A stretch of DNA of 64,000 bases from Prosopocoilus inquinatus (lineage: Eukaryota; Arthropoda; Insecta; Coleoptera; Lucanidae): NCBI GenBank assembly GCA_036172665.1, contig CM069872.1:59134101-59198100 (forward strand), in the 5' to 3' direction. Under the pieces are notes generated by a model. The model was not told the origin of the DNA, ran no database searches, and was given only the letters and a program-made list of their open reading frames with translations. Shown one piece after another: positions 46,126 to 60,170 of this stretch; the stretch's first letter is position 1; every line of letters begins with the position of its first letter. The position numbers were made by a program, and so were the translations under genes.

Positions 46126-48398
46126 GCCTTAATAATATTTCCGGTTGACATTTCATCAGTCGGCGACGACGGTCCCTTTGGAAATCCCCCGTAATTTGAT
46201 TCGAGCGAGTCTTCAAACAATTAAATTAAACAAATCAGATGATTTTTGTTGCGGCGCGATTAAAATCGAAACACCGTGTTGTGTTTTTCTGCAGCATGCA
46301 AATTCTTGCCTCCTTGACATTTCGTCTCAGACAGATTAATTAAATCTTCTGCAATTCGATTTGCGACAGTCTTGCGAAAATATTCAATTAAATAAACCAA
46401 ATGATTTTCAATGAGAAGCTTAAGCAGCGACATCCTGTGCTCGCTTCTTGAGCTCCAGAATGATGATCGAGGGATCCAGCGCAATTAAAAACGATTTGCG
46501 ACAAAATTTTCATGCATTTATTTAAAATTTTCAAAGAAGAATACCGAGTTAAAAAAAAATGGGCGTGTAACTCGATGCTAATCTTGACAAAGGATATTTC
46601 TTCGCCAATAATATGGAGAGGGGGTCGTAACTCCGCCGGAAAAGGTTTGATTATTTTACGTAGCAAACGAATAAAACGCCCCAGCCACCGAATACATAAA
46701 TTTTATTGGCGTACTTCCCTGATTATAATAAAATTCATATTTCTTTTATGCACACGTCCATAAAATAGGTTAGTGTTCTCCATTTGTGCTTTTATATTTA
46801 TAGACCTATCTCAATTTATCGCCGCAAGGATACAACATAAATAAAAGCTAATTCCGGAAGCTAAACACACACACACACACACACATACACACACACACAC
46901 ACACACGCACGCACAGGCACACACCAACACCAACAAGGATGTGTGTATTTAATTTTATTATATGTATTTAGAAAAAAATATTCTTTAAGAAGAAAGGGCG
47001 TTAATTGTTTTGTAAAGATTTGAATTTTCCTATCGGTACGGTCTGAGACAAAGCCTTCATTTAAACTCGCGACGCCAGCTTTCAAAAACAATGCATCACC
47101 ATAACATATATAACTTATTCGTTAAAATGTCATGCACCAAATGAAATATGAGCTCGGTTTCATGTCTTCACTGCACTTTACCTTGCGAAACTAAAAGAAA
47201 CTTATGTCAGAGCAGTTCAAAACTGATGCTTTCCATTACAGAGTGCATTGGAGTTCGCAAAACAATGCTTTGTGATTTAAGGGTGGCCTGCTGCTCAGGA
47301 GTTAACAATATTATTTCGTGTCCAAAAAAAAATTAGCTTATACATTGTGTTCTAATCCGAACGACGTTTATTCCGCCCCTGTGTTTCGTGCCAAGCTATC
47401 CGCAAAAATCAAATATTTATCCGCGGGTGTTCTGGATACTTTTCGTGGCCGAACTGATTCGGTTAACATTTAATCGGCAAGTAATAGGCGCGCCGCCGAA
47501 ACTTATAGTTCCTGGATGGCGGACGAACCGGATTAAGCTTTCCAGAGCGAAGCTTCTAAATATTCGCGCCGCAGTAAATGAATCGGGGTTACTTCCGCTT
47601 TTTGTGAATGCGAATTTTCCATACCACTTGCTTGGTGGCCGGCCAAACGCTGATTCAATTCGTAATGGTTCATAAACTCCATCGAATGGTACAGTTCAAT
47701 TGTTCGGTAACTGTTACTGCCTCCAGGAAGCTGTCCAACAATCACCGCCTTACATCCTTTCTACAATGCATTGCGGATACTGCAGTCGTATTTTTTTTTT
47801 TTTTGATTTCACTTAGAATACATTGCATTAAAACAAACTACTCTTCTTATGTGCCAGAGTCTTATATGTATGTATGCAAATTAATCGAATCCGTTAGTGG
47901 TACCTACTTGTAATTAATAATTAACTTAACTGGAGTTCGATTGCAACTTTGCGGCGACATGTACTATGATGCTCAACTTAAATGATAGTCCTGCATGCGA
48001 ACCACACCCTTAAGAACATTCACCGTAAGGGCTCCAAAACTGTCAAATGGTGTCATTTATCGTTGTACACGATACGTAAATGTACCTGATCTAATATAAA
48101 TAAAAAAAATAATGGATTAATGAAAGTTTGTTTTGGTTTGGAAGTTTGTGCATGGTGAAAGCAGAGAAGTGGCGGTTTTTTTTTCTGCCTCGGCATTATA
48201 CCTTTCCTCTCGTAATAAAATCCTCGTATTCAACTCATATACGTGGCGGGCGAACATGGAAATGCTATTTGCGTAAAATTATTCGACGTGTGCTATCAAA
48301 TGACGGAAGTAGGGCTAACGCCGGGGATCCTTCCTCTCGCGGATCCCAATCGTCCTCGTTATTGCCGCGCGCAAGAATTTTCCAGAAAGGCCCTTCCT

Positions 48399-48431
<33 letters not shown>

Positions 48432-49899
48432 TCACCACTTTCAGGGACGAAATTAAGCAAACACGTCGGGGGAAGGGAGACGCCGGGCATTAAAAAAAAA
48501 AGAAGAGGAAAATCCGGGCATCATCATAAAGTCCCTGCTGATCTCAAATGAAGCACTTGAGCTGCAGGAGGGATCTGTTATGTTTAGACTGGACAATGGT
48601 CAACATCCCGGGCACTTCAGGAAATTGAAGCGATGTGTAAATACTGAACTCTGATTGGGAACGTGTCTTATTTGGAGGCAAAGGGAAGCTGAAACACACA
48701 ATAGGAAGCTCAGTAATAAAGCTAATATTGGAAGAGGGAATTAATTTCGCTGATGAATCCGTCCTAAAACATTTTTAAGATTAAAACTCCAAAAAAAAAA
48801 AAATCTTAAACCACATCATCACGTCAGATTAGGTTTCGAGAAACTTTGCCTTCCAATTAATTATTTATTTCATCATTTCTTTCAGCCTCTCCGCCGGGCT
48901 CTTTCAAGAGAGAGAGAGTTATATTTTATTAAAATTCACGTCGAAGCCAGGAGATATTAGAAAAAAATAGTCGAAAAGAGCGAAATTCATATTTTACCTT
49001 TCTCGCGGCCGAGTAAAACCGGGAAAGCAGCTTATCGTAAGCCGCTTGCCGTGACTTATGGCTGTCCGTTTGTGGTTTAAAGGTATAAAACATTAAAATG
49101 ACCGTATTTAAGGGGAGCCCCCCATCCCACCTCTCCTGTCCTCTTCCCCAATTTTAATAACACGTCGAGAGTTTTATTCTTCCTCTTTCTCCTCCTCCTC
49201 CTTCTCTTCTTCTTAATATCATAATGTATTTATGCGCTTCTCTTTCGCCGTCGTCTTCACTTGATCGAGGAGGATTTCGTTCGGGCCGGCCGTACTTGAG
49301 GGAGTCGTAATCGTAATTCTCTTCTTATATCCGAGAGGGCCGTATTATTAATGAGGCCCTGTCATAAATCTGTATTTTGGCCTAAGATACTTACTTACGT
49401 TCGTCTCTGACGTCTCGGTATACTTAATAATTCATTCATTGTGTTGGCTAAATTTGTTGCTGTTTACAAACAGGCGGCGGAATTGTATCTCCGCGTGACT
49501 TTCTCCCCTTCGAATACGCGCACACACGTGCGCATATATTTTTTTAATCGCCATCGGAAAGTTTCGTGGCGATCGAAAATGAAACGGAAGCAAAATTGTT
49601 ACTTCCTAATAAATAGGCCGCCAACAAAACATGTTCGTAGATTCAAGCTCGAGAGAGAGGGGGGAGATCCACGATATCGAATAGAAACTGTCTCACTTGC
49701 TTAATCCTAACGTTTGGTGACGTAAGGATTCGAATTTTTCAGTGCTCATATAAGTACGACAATAATACTATAACGCGAAAACCGAACACGTGCAAGGCCA
49801 GCCTTGAAGAATGGCAACTTGCTAACTTAAAATTCTCGGAACTCGATGGATGGTATTGTCTGCGAGTTTGCATCTTATAAGAAAAACGGTTAATTATAC
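45546..49899. other. No gene recognised; several microsatellites
   Basis: Simple repeats: (TTC)n at 46096-46125, (CA)n at 46865-46920, (CT)n at 48396-48420 running directly into (CG)n at 48421-48430. The last joins a polypurine/polypyrimidine tract to an alternating CG tract. Overlapping frames of 90-121 codons at 46388, 47388, 47608 and 48128 have no recognisable motif. Confidence 0.6.
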
Positions 49900-50350
49900 A
49901 ACCGATAGGAATTTTCCATTCAAACGGATGACGTACTCGACTATCATGGAAATCGAGTGCGAATGAGTTTAAAAAAAAAATGCTGAGAGCGTCTAAAGTT
50001 GAGAGAAGCTCCAGAGTTTGGACTGTTAACTCGTCCGATTTTCCTTCTTGAGATTTTTTTAAATTTATTTGAACCCCACACAAGCGTTTCGAGTTCTTTT
50101 TCCCATTCTGGGAGGCATGGTATGCCACCTCTTTCCATTTAATTTTTCTTACTCCTGCTGGTTCTTTTCTGGGGCTTTTGTTGCTCTGCCTCATCCTGTC
50201 ATCTCTTTCTTGTGCAAACTCTTCTGGTAAGTTCATCTTTCGCCTTTTTATTCAGGCGGCCTAACCATTCCAATTGGTTTTATCTTTAGCCGTTCTCTGA
50301 AGATCTCGTTTCCCGTTTGAATTTTCTTGTTTCTTCCTGAAACTTTTTTT
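49900..50350 (-). mobile_element. Non-LTR retrotransposon remnant, C-terminal tail (fragment 2)
   Basis: Minus-strand translation gives a lysine/arginine-rich text (TNWNG, KMNLPEEFAQERDDRMRQ, KSPRKEPAGVRKIKWKEV) with internal stops. This resembles the region after the reverse transcriptase domain in many insect non-LTR elements (L-W-x-GH-x-x-R-M, then GRR-x-x-GRP-x-x-W). The key GHV motif is not preserved. Placement next to the clearer fragment at 50.64-51.01 kb supports this reading. Confidence 0.4.
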
Positions 50351-50639
50351 TATCTCCTCCTATCCAAGTAATTAGTAGTGATGATGAACCTGGTCGACCA
50401 CTTGGGTCGCCTCTTGTACGATTATGATATTTCAAGCTTTTCTGCTTTAGTACAAAGTGTCTGCTATTTACCTCTATTTAATTTCTCTTTTCTCTTTTTA
50501 TTTTCAGTCTTCCTTCTATCACTTGTCAGATGGTTTTCATATAATTGGTGCAGTCGGTCTCTCTCATAGGGTTCCATTTTTTCTCACTTTGTTTATCAAA
50601 TTATTGAACAATTTTTCGATTTCTTTTTTGACCCCATCG

Positions 50640-51012
50640 AAAGCTTGTACTTAATACAGGCCTTGGTCAATGCCTTGGTTTATGATCTTCTTCAGTTGTC
50701 GCCTATCCTTTGCCTTTTCTCTCCTTTGTCTGATATTCATCTTTTTTATATCATCCTCTGCTTCCTTCTTCATTTGTCTTGGTCTTGATCTGCCTAAACG
50801 TATTACCATCATCTTCGCGATGGGATTGTGTTGTCATCCGTCCTTATTACGTGACCCATCCATCTTCAACCACGTCTATTACATTTGGTTCATTAAAAAG
50901 ATCATACGTCTCTTTTTGTTAGTTCTTCTTTTCCGTATGCCAAAGATTTTCCTCAGAATGTTTCTTTCCTATACCTCCAGTTCTAATCCAACTTCTTTCT
51001 TAAAGGTCCAGA
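50640..51012 (-). mobile_element. Non-LTR retrotransposon remnant, C-terminal tail (fragment 1)
   Basis: Minus-strand translation from 51012 gives VWTFKKE, then ERNILRKIFGIRK, then TYDLFNEPNVIDVV, then DGWVT, then a basic tail KTNEEGSRG...KERKGKG. The order WT, ILRKIFG, YELxxEPxI, WxGHV, basic tail is characteristic of the region just after the reverse transcriptase in common insect non-LTR elements. At least four stops and frame changes are present. Plus-strand frames here, including the 211-codon one (50670-51305), are antisense shadows for most of their length. Confidence 0.7.
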
Positions 51013-54000
51013 CGCGTCCAAACCTCGATTTCATCAATTTTTACAAAAGTGAACGACACACGATGTTAAATGAGTCAAAAGAGTTTCCTGCAGACACGCG
51101 TTTTTTTCTATTTGTTGAACCATACATCTTAAGGGGAGCCATCGCCACCGCGCGATTAGAAGGCATGCCTCAAGTTGTACCTCAAGTTTCTGGTGCTGTC
51201 GGAAAAGAAAGCGACTTTAACTTGAATTTGTCAGGTAAATGTCTTCCACAGAAAATGAAGAAAATCCAAAAGCAAGATCCAAACAAAGATGTCAACAGGA
51301 GATAATAAAATAACGTGTGGTGTGATTACAGAAATAATAAGCAAGTCTTAACAGCAACAGGGTTGCAAGCGACAACTTTCCTCTGTGCACGTTCTTCTTT
51401 GACTTGAAAAGATTCTTCTTCCACTTGGTGCAGTAGCAAAACGTTTCGCTTAAAGGGAATGTGAGAATCTCAGGCTAGGCTTCCTCCTTAATGGCGCACG
51501 CGTTCCAAACGGGGATTTTTCTAAAGATCACATGGTCCAGTGAATGCAACAGATAATGACGACGAGTGCATCATCCATTTTTGCAAGTAAAATATCTTGA
51601 AAGTGCTCAAAGGAACGAACGAACGCATCGGTTTGCGTTTCAGGAATCCTGAAAGCTTTTGAATTTAAAGCACTTGACGGCGATGGTGGCGGTGGCGGTA
51701 ATAGTACATACATGTATGTATAATCGAATTATCCAAACGTGTGTGTGACCGTTATGTAAATCCCCCCTTGGCAGGCACGGCGAAAAAGAAGGTCGCGCGT
51801 TTTAAATGCAAATGTTAAATCTGCGTGAATTCTGAATTAACCATAAGGACTAAGATGAGAGCGACTAGTCTCGCGCGATGATGTTTAATTCATGACGGCT
51901 TTAAGTTCGACACACTTCGCACTCGCCACTTATCAACGGACTGACATCGCGTCAGAATGGGACGTGTCCTGTATGAGCAAAGGGAAAAGCAACACACTTA
52001 GCCCTTTCAGCTTCCTTTTTCATCCAGACGTACGTAACACCCTCTCTTCCAAAGAGAGAGAGAGAGAGAGTTTTATGCATATTATGTTTTGGGGGCGAGC
52101 ATGTATCGCTGGGGCGGCGCGGCGCGGCGCGACGAAGCTGACGACTTTTTTATTTAAAATTTCTATGTTTGCCAACTTTTTTTTGTGCGTGCGAATTTTA
52201 TTAGAAGTTTCACTCCGGGAAATGGAAGTCGCACAAAGAAGAAATCCGGGTTGTCTTGTTGTCATAAGAAAAATGCGTGTTTGTTTATTCGACCTACATT
52301 CTGCCTTATAAATTACTGTACAACACGTGTTTACTAAATAAACAGCTCTCATAAATACAAGCTAATACTTACAGACGCTGTTATTACAATCATATCAAGA
52401 CACGCAATCGTAATACTTAGAAGGCATATCCACTTGGACAACCCGTACTTAACATTAAATGCATACCTACCATCGATAAATAGTATTTAATGAGACTTTA
52501 ATGTTGCAGTATTTAATGTCTGGCACTTCAGTCATTAGTCAATATTGGTTGGTGCCTTTCACCTAACCATCTGCGTCTTCATGATGTATATGAAGATGAA
52601 GTATACTCTGTTGCAGAATGCCTTTTTGATGAGAACCAAAGCCAAGCTTCCCGAGAAGACATATACATATGCATACAAACAGAAAGCTCTACGTATAGCT
52701 CTGACCTAAAATAAAAAACGAAACACGTATTTCCTTCCTTCAGCAATCTCCGATTTCCTCCTCCTTCCGAACCAACGCGTTCATTTCGGGTTCCTTTTGA
52801 AACCGGCAATAACTCTACGCGAGTTGAAATTATTCTTAACTACTTCCCCACTTCCCTTCTTCCCCCAGCAGAGAGCGAGAGAGTACAGGACCGCATTCTC
52901 ATCGCAATAATTCACGGAGCCTCAAATTTATGTACGACACTCGGACACGAACACGCAACCAACTAAAATAACGAACCACAAAATTATTCCTCGGCGTAAA
53001 CTAGGTTTATTGACCTGCGATCATCCGGAGGGACGACCGCCGCTCGTCAGTGAAGAGTCTACGTTTAGCTCACTTTGAATAAATTGTGCGTGTGTTCCAA
53101 TCCAACCCCCCAAGACTCCTTATTGGGGCGTTCATTGTTCAGGTGTTGGTAAGAGCCCCTGTTTAAAATCGAGTGGGCTCTTGAAGCCAGTTTGAGTCGT
53201 ATGTAAGTACATATATCAAGCTGGCTCGAAGGGTATTAAGTTTTATATTTCGAGTAGTGTGGAACGAGGACATAAATTGTGGAGGTGAGTTATAAAATGA
53301 AAAAAAAAAAAAATGTTGCTGCTTCGAAGAACTTCAAATACACAACTGGTAAAAGGAAGAATGATTGAAGCAACATTAACAAGATTTTTCTTTTTTGATA
53401 AAACAGAGTAAAAATAGCTGGTTGTTAATAAACACAAAGTGGTTCTTGCCTTTACACATCGATTTATATACGGGCGAACGTGTTTTCATCAACTTCGTAT
53501 GTCAGAACTAATTAACCGAAGCACGCTCTGAAATCTTTTGCAAGTCATTAAAATGCAGAGGGAATCGATAATTCTAATTAATGAACTACAGGTGAGTCGA
53601 CTTTAATTGGCAGAAACTTATTAATAATTGCGTTGAAATAATATTGTACTCCTGTATGTATTTCTTTCTCGTTTGTAATTGTAAATTCCCGTCCTATATA
53701 TAAATTGCATAAGTAAGTAACAATATTTACAAAAATGAAAAACATTTCGCTTGTAAAATGAATTTAATAAAGTCAAGGAAAGAGGATAATGGAATGAGAA
53801 GGAGAACGGCTCAAAAAGCCACGAAAAGAAGCTGGAACCAGTTAATTATATCACGCTTGGATTTTTCTTTCAAATTACGGAAATAATTAACGCACAAACT
53901 TTATTGCGTTACGAAATCCTAGAACTCGGCGAAAAGCGACGCGCGGGTTATAGAACTGGAACGCGAACATTGCAGACTCTCGGCAAACTCAAGCGCTATT

Positions 54001-57000
54001 TCGCCAACCTAGTTAAGCAAGCAAAATTTCGTGGATGTTAGCAAACAAACTCATGTAAATAGTTCGAGCAGAATTCGAAACTGTAATCGTTCACCTAATC
54101 GTTAGCTCGATTAGCATCAAGTAGCTTCTCCTTTCCCCACACACGACAAGTCCACAACGGAACACCTCAAGGTCACCGAGATCCTACAACAGTGCCGAAG
54201 AGCGTCCACTCGACACGACCCCCTTCTCCGTCGTGGCACAGCGAATTACTACCCCGTCTCACGCGCTCCTGGCAACTTCAAGTTCCACTGTCATACATCT
54301 AGCCACTCATCGTTTTGGTTATTACCCCCGCAAGGAGGGGTAAAATAAAGAAGACCACAAGGAAAGGGTTGTAGGTAAAGACAGAAGGAAAAAGGAGTTT
54401 GAAGAAAGGCGATTAGATGGATCTGAACATGTTAAAAATGGCAGAAGAGGAAGAGCATGAGCTGTAAAAATCCAATAAAAAATATTGCAACGAGCGTCAA
54501 TGATGTACGAAAATTCCCATATCTGATTCATCGCTAAATTTAGATGATGACGCATATCACCGACTGCAGCTGCGACTTCGTAAAATGCAGGCTGGTACAC
54601 CTCGAACGGTCTATCACTGACTGGAAAACTTCTTCTGGAAATGTGCAGGCCGTTCTAGATGGGTCATCGCCCTCGTTAAGCGGGTGGCCTATAACGCAGT
54701 GTTGTCGACGAGTGTATTAAACTGACGTCGTTTGCGAATTTAAGAGTGGTCGGATCTGGTTAATGAAAACCAAGCAGATTTTAATAACTCCACCTTAATT
54801 ATCCGCCATTGGATGGCGCGGTTAGCAAATTTCTCGAATGCAGCAAAATTATGACGCCGGTCGCAAGCTTTACGACCAATATTTTCCTCGCATAAAGACG
54901 GGATTTAGCGTCGCGGAAACTAGGTGCTCTCGGCATGCGGTGTGTTTACTCGTAATAAAATTAAGGATGCCGTAAATTAGGAGCGGAGGAGTTTTTCGCG
55001 GACGTTTCCGTTTTGCATGCTGAATGCATAATACACGTCGAGTAGGCTAATCGATCGGACACAACATGACTCGAACAGATCATTAAAGCCTGGATATGCA
55101 AACGGTGTGGTTACGGAGTGGCGATAAAGTTTCAACTTGCAACGGACGACGATCACGATAGTTTGCATGTAAAACTGAACAGAGTTTGCGTTGACAATGA
55201 GCTTTTAATGAGAAACCTATTAGTTAAGTATATTTGCATCCGCCGAGTTATCAGAAGAATTTCGTTACCTACAACCACTCAAAAAATAAGTAATCATGAA
55301 AATGATTAAAATTAAAATGGAACTTTATATTTTTAAAGAAAAATAATATAAAGTATAATCACACGTCAGTAAATGTTATTTGTTACTATGATAGCGCAGA
55401 GAACGAAGAGAACAATGATGTATAGGCCAAAAGATGTCGTACAAAAGGAAACAAGGATATAAGCTTCCCAACTTAGTTCTTTACGGAAAGTTCTGCGCAA
55501 ACTTTTAATAATTTTATTCGGATGAATGCGGATGTTTTCTAAGAGCTACATGACACGTAAAGAATAGATATTATTTTGTGCGGCTGTCTCCGTTTTGTAA
55601 AGTTGTGTGAGCAGCCGGAAAATTTTACGTACATTTTAATTTGTAAACTCCAATTTACGCTTATAATATATAATATAAGCCGTGTTCTGAAAGAGGCGCT
55701 CCGCGCAAAACACGCCCTTCATTTATGCCTCTCTTCAAAGCCTGACGACATCGTCTTCAGTTAATCAGGTATATATGACAGCGATTTGCGTGCGCAAGTT
55801 AGTTCGAAATGTCTATTTCGTTCTTCTCTTAATTAGGCGTTTATTGTGGGCGTTTCTTCTTGAGTTATTTTCGATGCGTCACTGAGGTAAGAGGTAAATC
55901 GAAATCGACTGCGTTTCACGACTTCCGCCGACGTTTGATCATAACTAGAAATTCTATATTCAAAAGTGTAGACCGTAATAGTAAGTAATAAATATTTATT
56001 CAGGCTGGTAGGGTCTCATTTTTTGTGTAGCTCTCGAAGTGTGTACGTTTCACTTTAATCCATCCATGTAAGGCTCGTTTTAATATATTTTTTTTTGTCC
56101 TCGAGCAACCCTGACCGTCGGCTCTTGGACGGCTTCCTAATACACTTCCCGACATTCCAGGCGAGGAGTCAAAATTTTAATGCCATTAATTCCACGAACG
56201 GTTTCACACGGAAACAACATTCGAAACTGGCACAAGGCAATATTTCCGCAGACAGCTTTTCATTATTTCCGAGGTGACTAATGACTAATGAAAATTGAAA
56301 AGTTTTTTCCTTGACGTCCATCAATCACAATGAGACCCAAAAAAAAGTCCATTCTTCTCGTCGTCGTGCAGCGTCGCGTCGGCGGGCGTCGTTCCGTCTT
56401 CACCATCACCACCACCATCGGTCGCAAAAGTAATTTGCAAAATGCGTTTGGTTTTTCGTTCGCGCAAGAAAGAAACGATGTTTTTAAATATTCGCAGCGA
56501 CAGAACGTGATGATTTACATACTAATCCATTAAACTCGTGCTGATAACGCCAGCTGTTTTAATTAATAAATACTTTCATTATTCTACGCGATGAGTACGT
56601 GAAACTAAATAATTCAAAATCTAATAACGCTCAAACTCAAAAAAGTACGTTTGCTTATCGCGACGATTCCACTTTCACACAAAATATACAGGAAAGCTCG
56701 TTCGCAACTAAAACATAAAGTTTTCCATTTTTGATGTCTATCTTTCTCCGACTTCACCTCTTGTTTAACAAAGTTTTTTTTTTATTTATTTCCATTACTC
56801 TTTCTTTCTTTATTGCCGCGAGAAGTGATGTAGGTAGCTGCTTTTCCCCACGGACACACTTATAAGAAGTAGGCATTTTGGGACTGAAAGCAGAGAGAGA
56901 AAAAAATGCCAGTTATTTATCCATAAACCCCAAGTTTATTATTTATCTCGAGCAGGAAAGCGTCAGCGCACAACGAAACGTAGATGTAATTAAAGTCCAC

Positions 57001-59930
57001 GAATTCGGTGAAATTTTCCCGCGCATTTTTTTTTTTTTAGTTGCTTCCTGCACGTGAATTTACGTATACGAAAGTAATCGTAACTGTTGCACATAACAAA
57101 TGTAAATTAACGGGGTTTGGAAACCTACTTTTCATCGCCTTTGGTCCCCAATTCTTTTCACCATCAGTACAAAGTTGTATCTCGATTTTCTTCGTTAGTA
57201 GTCTTTCTGGTTTTTCCGGTAAAAAAGTAAGTGTCTTGATCTTCTTCAAGACATTTACCGACTTCCTCTCTCCTGCGGATGTTTGATGTTTGGGCGCCAA
57301 TAACAAACAACTGTATAGCCCCAAGTTGGACGCCAATTTTCTCTTTTCGATTCCTTTACTTGCCTTCCTGAAAACGAAGCAACGAGAAGCAACAGACTAA
57401 ACAAAGTTACAGTTTCCTTTGCGTGATTTTTACTGTTCGGAATGCGCGCGCCCCAATTGATTTTATTAATTAATTGCACCCCCCCCCCCGGTCACGTCAC
57501 GCGTCGTTTAATTCGCGCAAAGCGAAAAATAAAAAAAAAATAAACCATAAAATTTAATCGGTCGCGGCTGCCAATTTCACGCGTGTTTTGGAAACATAAT
57601 TAATGAACAGGTGATTTATGTCACCGCGATGAACGCTTTAATACAACGCCGAATGACAACTAAACGGAACGCGTATGGAAAAATGTGTTTTTAAAACGGT
57701 TATCTCGTTAGTTAATTAAATTCGCCTCTGGTCGTCCGTTGCGTTCGAACGTTTGGCGGCGCAAATTCCCACAACGATTAAAAAAAGTAATAGTTACGGC
57801 AACAATGTAAATAATGGGGAAGTAAGCAACCTTGAACCGCACCGCACCTCGCGTAATATCTGGCCTTGCCTTGTTTACCGTTAAAGAACAACGCAACCCC
57901 CTTTCTGTAAACAAAGCAAGAGTGTAGATTCGGCCTTGTTTAGGCGTTTACTTTTCGAGAAATTTTCGAAAAAGTTCAAAAATCGCGGCCCCTCCGCTTC
58001 CAGGACCGGACTCGGTTTCGACCTTTGGCGGAGAGAGAAGTCCCTCACGCCTCCCGCCTATGCTCCGAATTTCGTCCTGATTGTACGAAAAATACGGGCA
58101 CTGGAATTTTTTAAAAGTCGAAAATCGGGCACTTTTGAAAAGGGGTTGCAAAATCTTTCCCCCCGGGCATCACAGTGCTAGACCGGAGTCGCCATCGGTT
58201 TCTTCAGTTTTTTTGACAATACTCTAGCGAAAAACTCGTTTCGATAGGACCACGTTTAAGGGGCGTAAAAAATTCCCCCAATTGCCCTCTGCAAAGTCGC
58301 ACCCGCGCAGTAATCCGCCCCCGGCGCCGCCACGCGACCCGCGATCGCCTCGAAAGGAGCATCAAAAATCGTCCGAAGGATTAATCTAGAATGCGCATTT
58401 ACGGATTTCTACAGAAATCCTCGTAGCTCCAGCAATGTTGAAAAAACATGCAAAAACAGGCAAAAAAGTTTTTTTTTGCGGAAGCATTTCGACACCGGAC
58501 CGAAAATCAAAAATCGACGAGCTTGGCGACCTTTTTATATTATAAATTTCTTAAATCTATAACTATTGTACATTTAAGAAACAATACGGTGCTCGGTCTT
58601 TTTTTTTTTTTTAATTTACGTCGAGGAGGAGGAGAATAAAGAGTTTAAGATAAACCCGAGATTGGGGGTGGGGTTGGGAGGGTGGTTAGATCTTGAGGAG
58701 GAACTTAATTTTCGGACAAGTGCGATTCGGGAGATAATCTGAAATTTTAAGCTGCGCCATAATGCGAAACTTCCATTCTCGGCAGCTTGCCAGGGAGCGT
58801 GTGAGCGGGCGGGCAACTTTCATCTCGCGTCCCCAAGTAATTCAGGGGGTGGTACCGCCCGTGCGAGCATGTGAACCACTAAGTCAGGGGGGCTGTGCTG
58901 CGGCATTAGAGTTCCGGAATAAAACCCTACATGTTTACCACTTTACTGTTGCGAAGTATCGGGAAACATTGTTCTTCACCGAAGCTTAGGAACTTACCTC
59001 ATTCCTTGATGATGCTTTCCCCGGACCTACGCTGAGTTTCAGTTTGGAGCCCTTTATTGGGAGCACAGATATTATGGGTCTTAGCAAAGTACAAATGCAT
59101 ATTTTAGTTTTCTTCCTCGATTCTCGATTAACTAGTTTCAATTTTGCGTCCTTTATCGACAGATGAGATGAGATTGTAATGGCGAAATAAATTCTCGCGA
59201 AATTATTCGGTAGTTTTCTTAACATTGTGGGGTTTAAAAAAAAAACAGCTGAATTAAGTCGGGTTAAAAATGTAGCACTCGAATACATCACGTCGGTTAG
59301 GTCCCGACGCATTCCGAGGGCGAATTCAGATAAATTAATTGACATTGCGAAGGGGCGCAGACAGGGACGGCGCGCACTATATTTTAGCATGATTCTTTTC
59401 ACGCCCCGCGCGAATTCCCCGTCGTGTCGTATGTTACCACTTTCGGAACATGTGGAAAGATTACCTGCTAGCCCCATATATCGTGCTTTACCGTCCGGAA
59501 ACGATCTACGAGCTGGTTTCGACTTTTCCGACTGCAATTTCGGCCCTAACGTGTAACACTTCAATTCCCGCTCTTTCCTTTCGCCGGCCTCCTTTTTTTA
59601 TATAAGTTTTCGGCTCTGTACGCCACATAAATCGTCAGGGGGGAGAAACATGGGAGGGAAACGAAGCGACGTTAGCTCGGAATTAAGTAATCGGCACGGC
59701 GAAAGTAATAGCTTTTTTATTAGCTCGCTCAATAAGTTGTATTGTAAGAAATCGGAATTTTGTACAAGAAAAAATTAAAATAAAGAGACCTATTTGTCTG
59801 TTTCATTCAAAAAAACGAATCAACACGCAAATAGATCTATTTTTAGTATGAGTCACCCCATCTTACGCCACAGAATGTTATCTCAGTTTCGCGTTCATTC
59901 CAGTACGTTCGAGATTACAGGGACCTACTG
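51013..59930. other. No gene recognised
   Basis: Nearly 9 kb of AT-rich text with short overlapping frames. The longest is 192 codons on the minus strand (58986-59564), with another 109-codon frame opposite it. Neither shows a motif. GC-rich patches near 52110 and 58300. GA-run at 52051-52068. A small hairpin GCTTATA/TATAAGC is near 55665-55681. Confidence 0.5.
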
Positions 59931-59934
59931 TAAA

Positions 59935-60170
59935 AGCCCGTACGGGCGCGCCAGTTAGTCAGTTATAAGTTAGCAAGCGAAGCGTTTATACCTCGAATAG
60001 TAGAAAGTACATTCTGTAGAAATGTTATTTGATAGACAAGTGTTGCAGCTCATTACTATTGTGTTTTTAATTGTGTAAAACAACAGTTTGTAATTAAAGT
60101 GTTCTGAAAATTAACGACTATAATTTGTGAACCCCCAAATTCGTAATAATAATAATAAAACCCTTTAGCA
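59935..60170 (+). mobile_element. Possible solo LTR
   Basis: TGTAAAAGCCCGTACGGGCG is followed by CAGTTAGTCAGTTATAAG, a long AT-rich stretch, GTAATTAAAGTG and TGTGAACCCCC. This resembles the layout of insect Gypsy-type LTRs (GC-rich CAGTCAGTC segment, then an AT-rich 3' part before a CCCC end). No TG...CA boundary or target duplication was confirmed and no internal region is adjacent. Confidence 0.3.

Noticed and set aside
46130..46160. CTGATGA on the minus strand followed by GGAAAT, as a further hammerhead
   Set aside because: The intervening bases cannot form stem II and there is no stem I.
50670..51305. 211-codon open frame on the plus strand
   Set aside because: Most of it is antisense to a clear non-LTR retrotransposon tail. 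The last 80 codons show no known motif.
51430..51480. GCGAAACGTT on the minus strand, resembling the hammerhead 3' core
   Set aside because: The upstream box reads CTGAGAT instead of CUGANGA and no stem II is formed.
58986..59564. 192-codon open frame on the minus strand
   Set aside because: No recognisable domain, a 109-codon frame lies opposite it, and the composition is that of the surrounding non-coding DNA.
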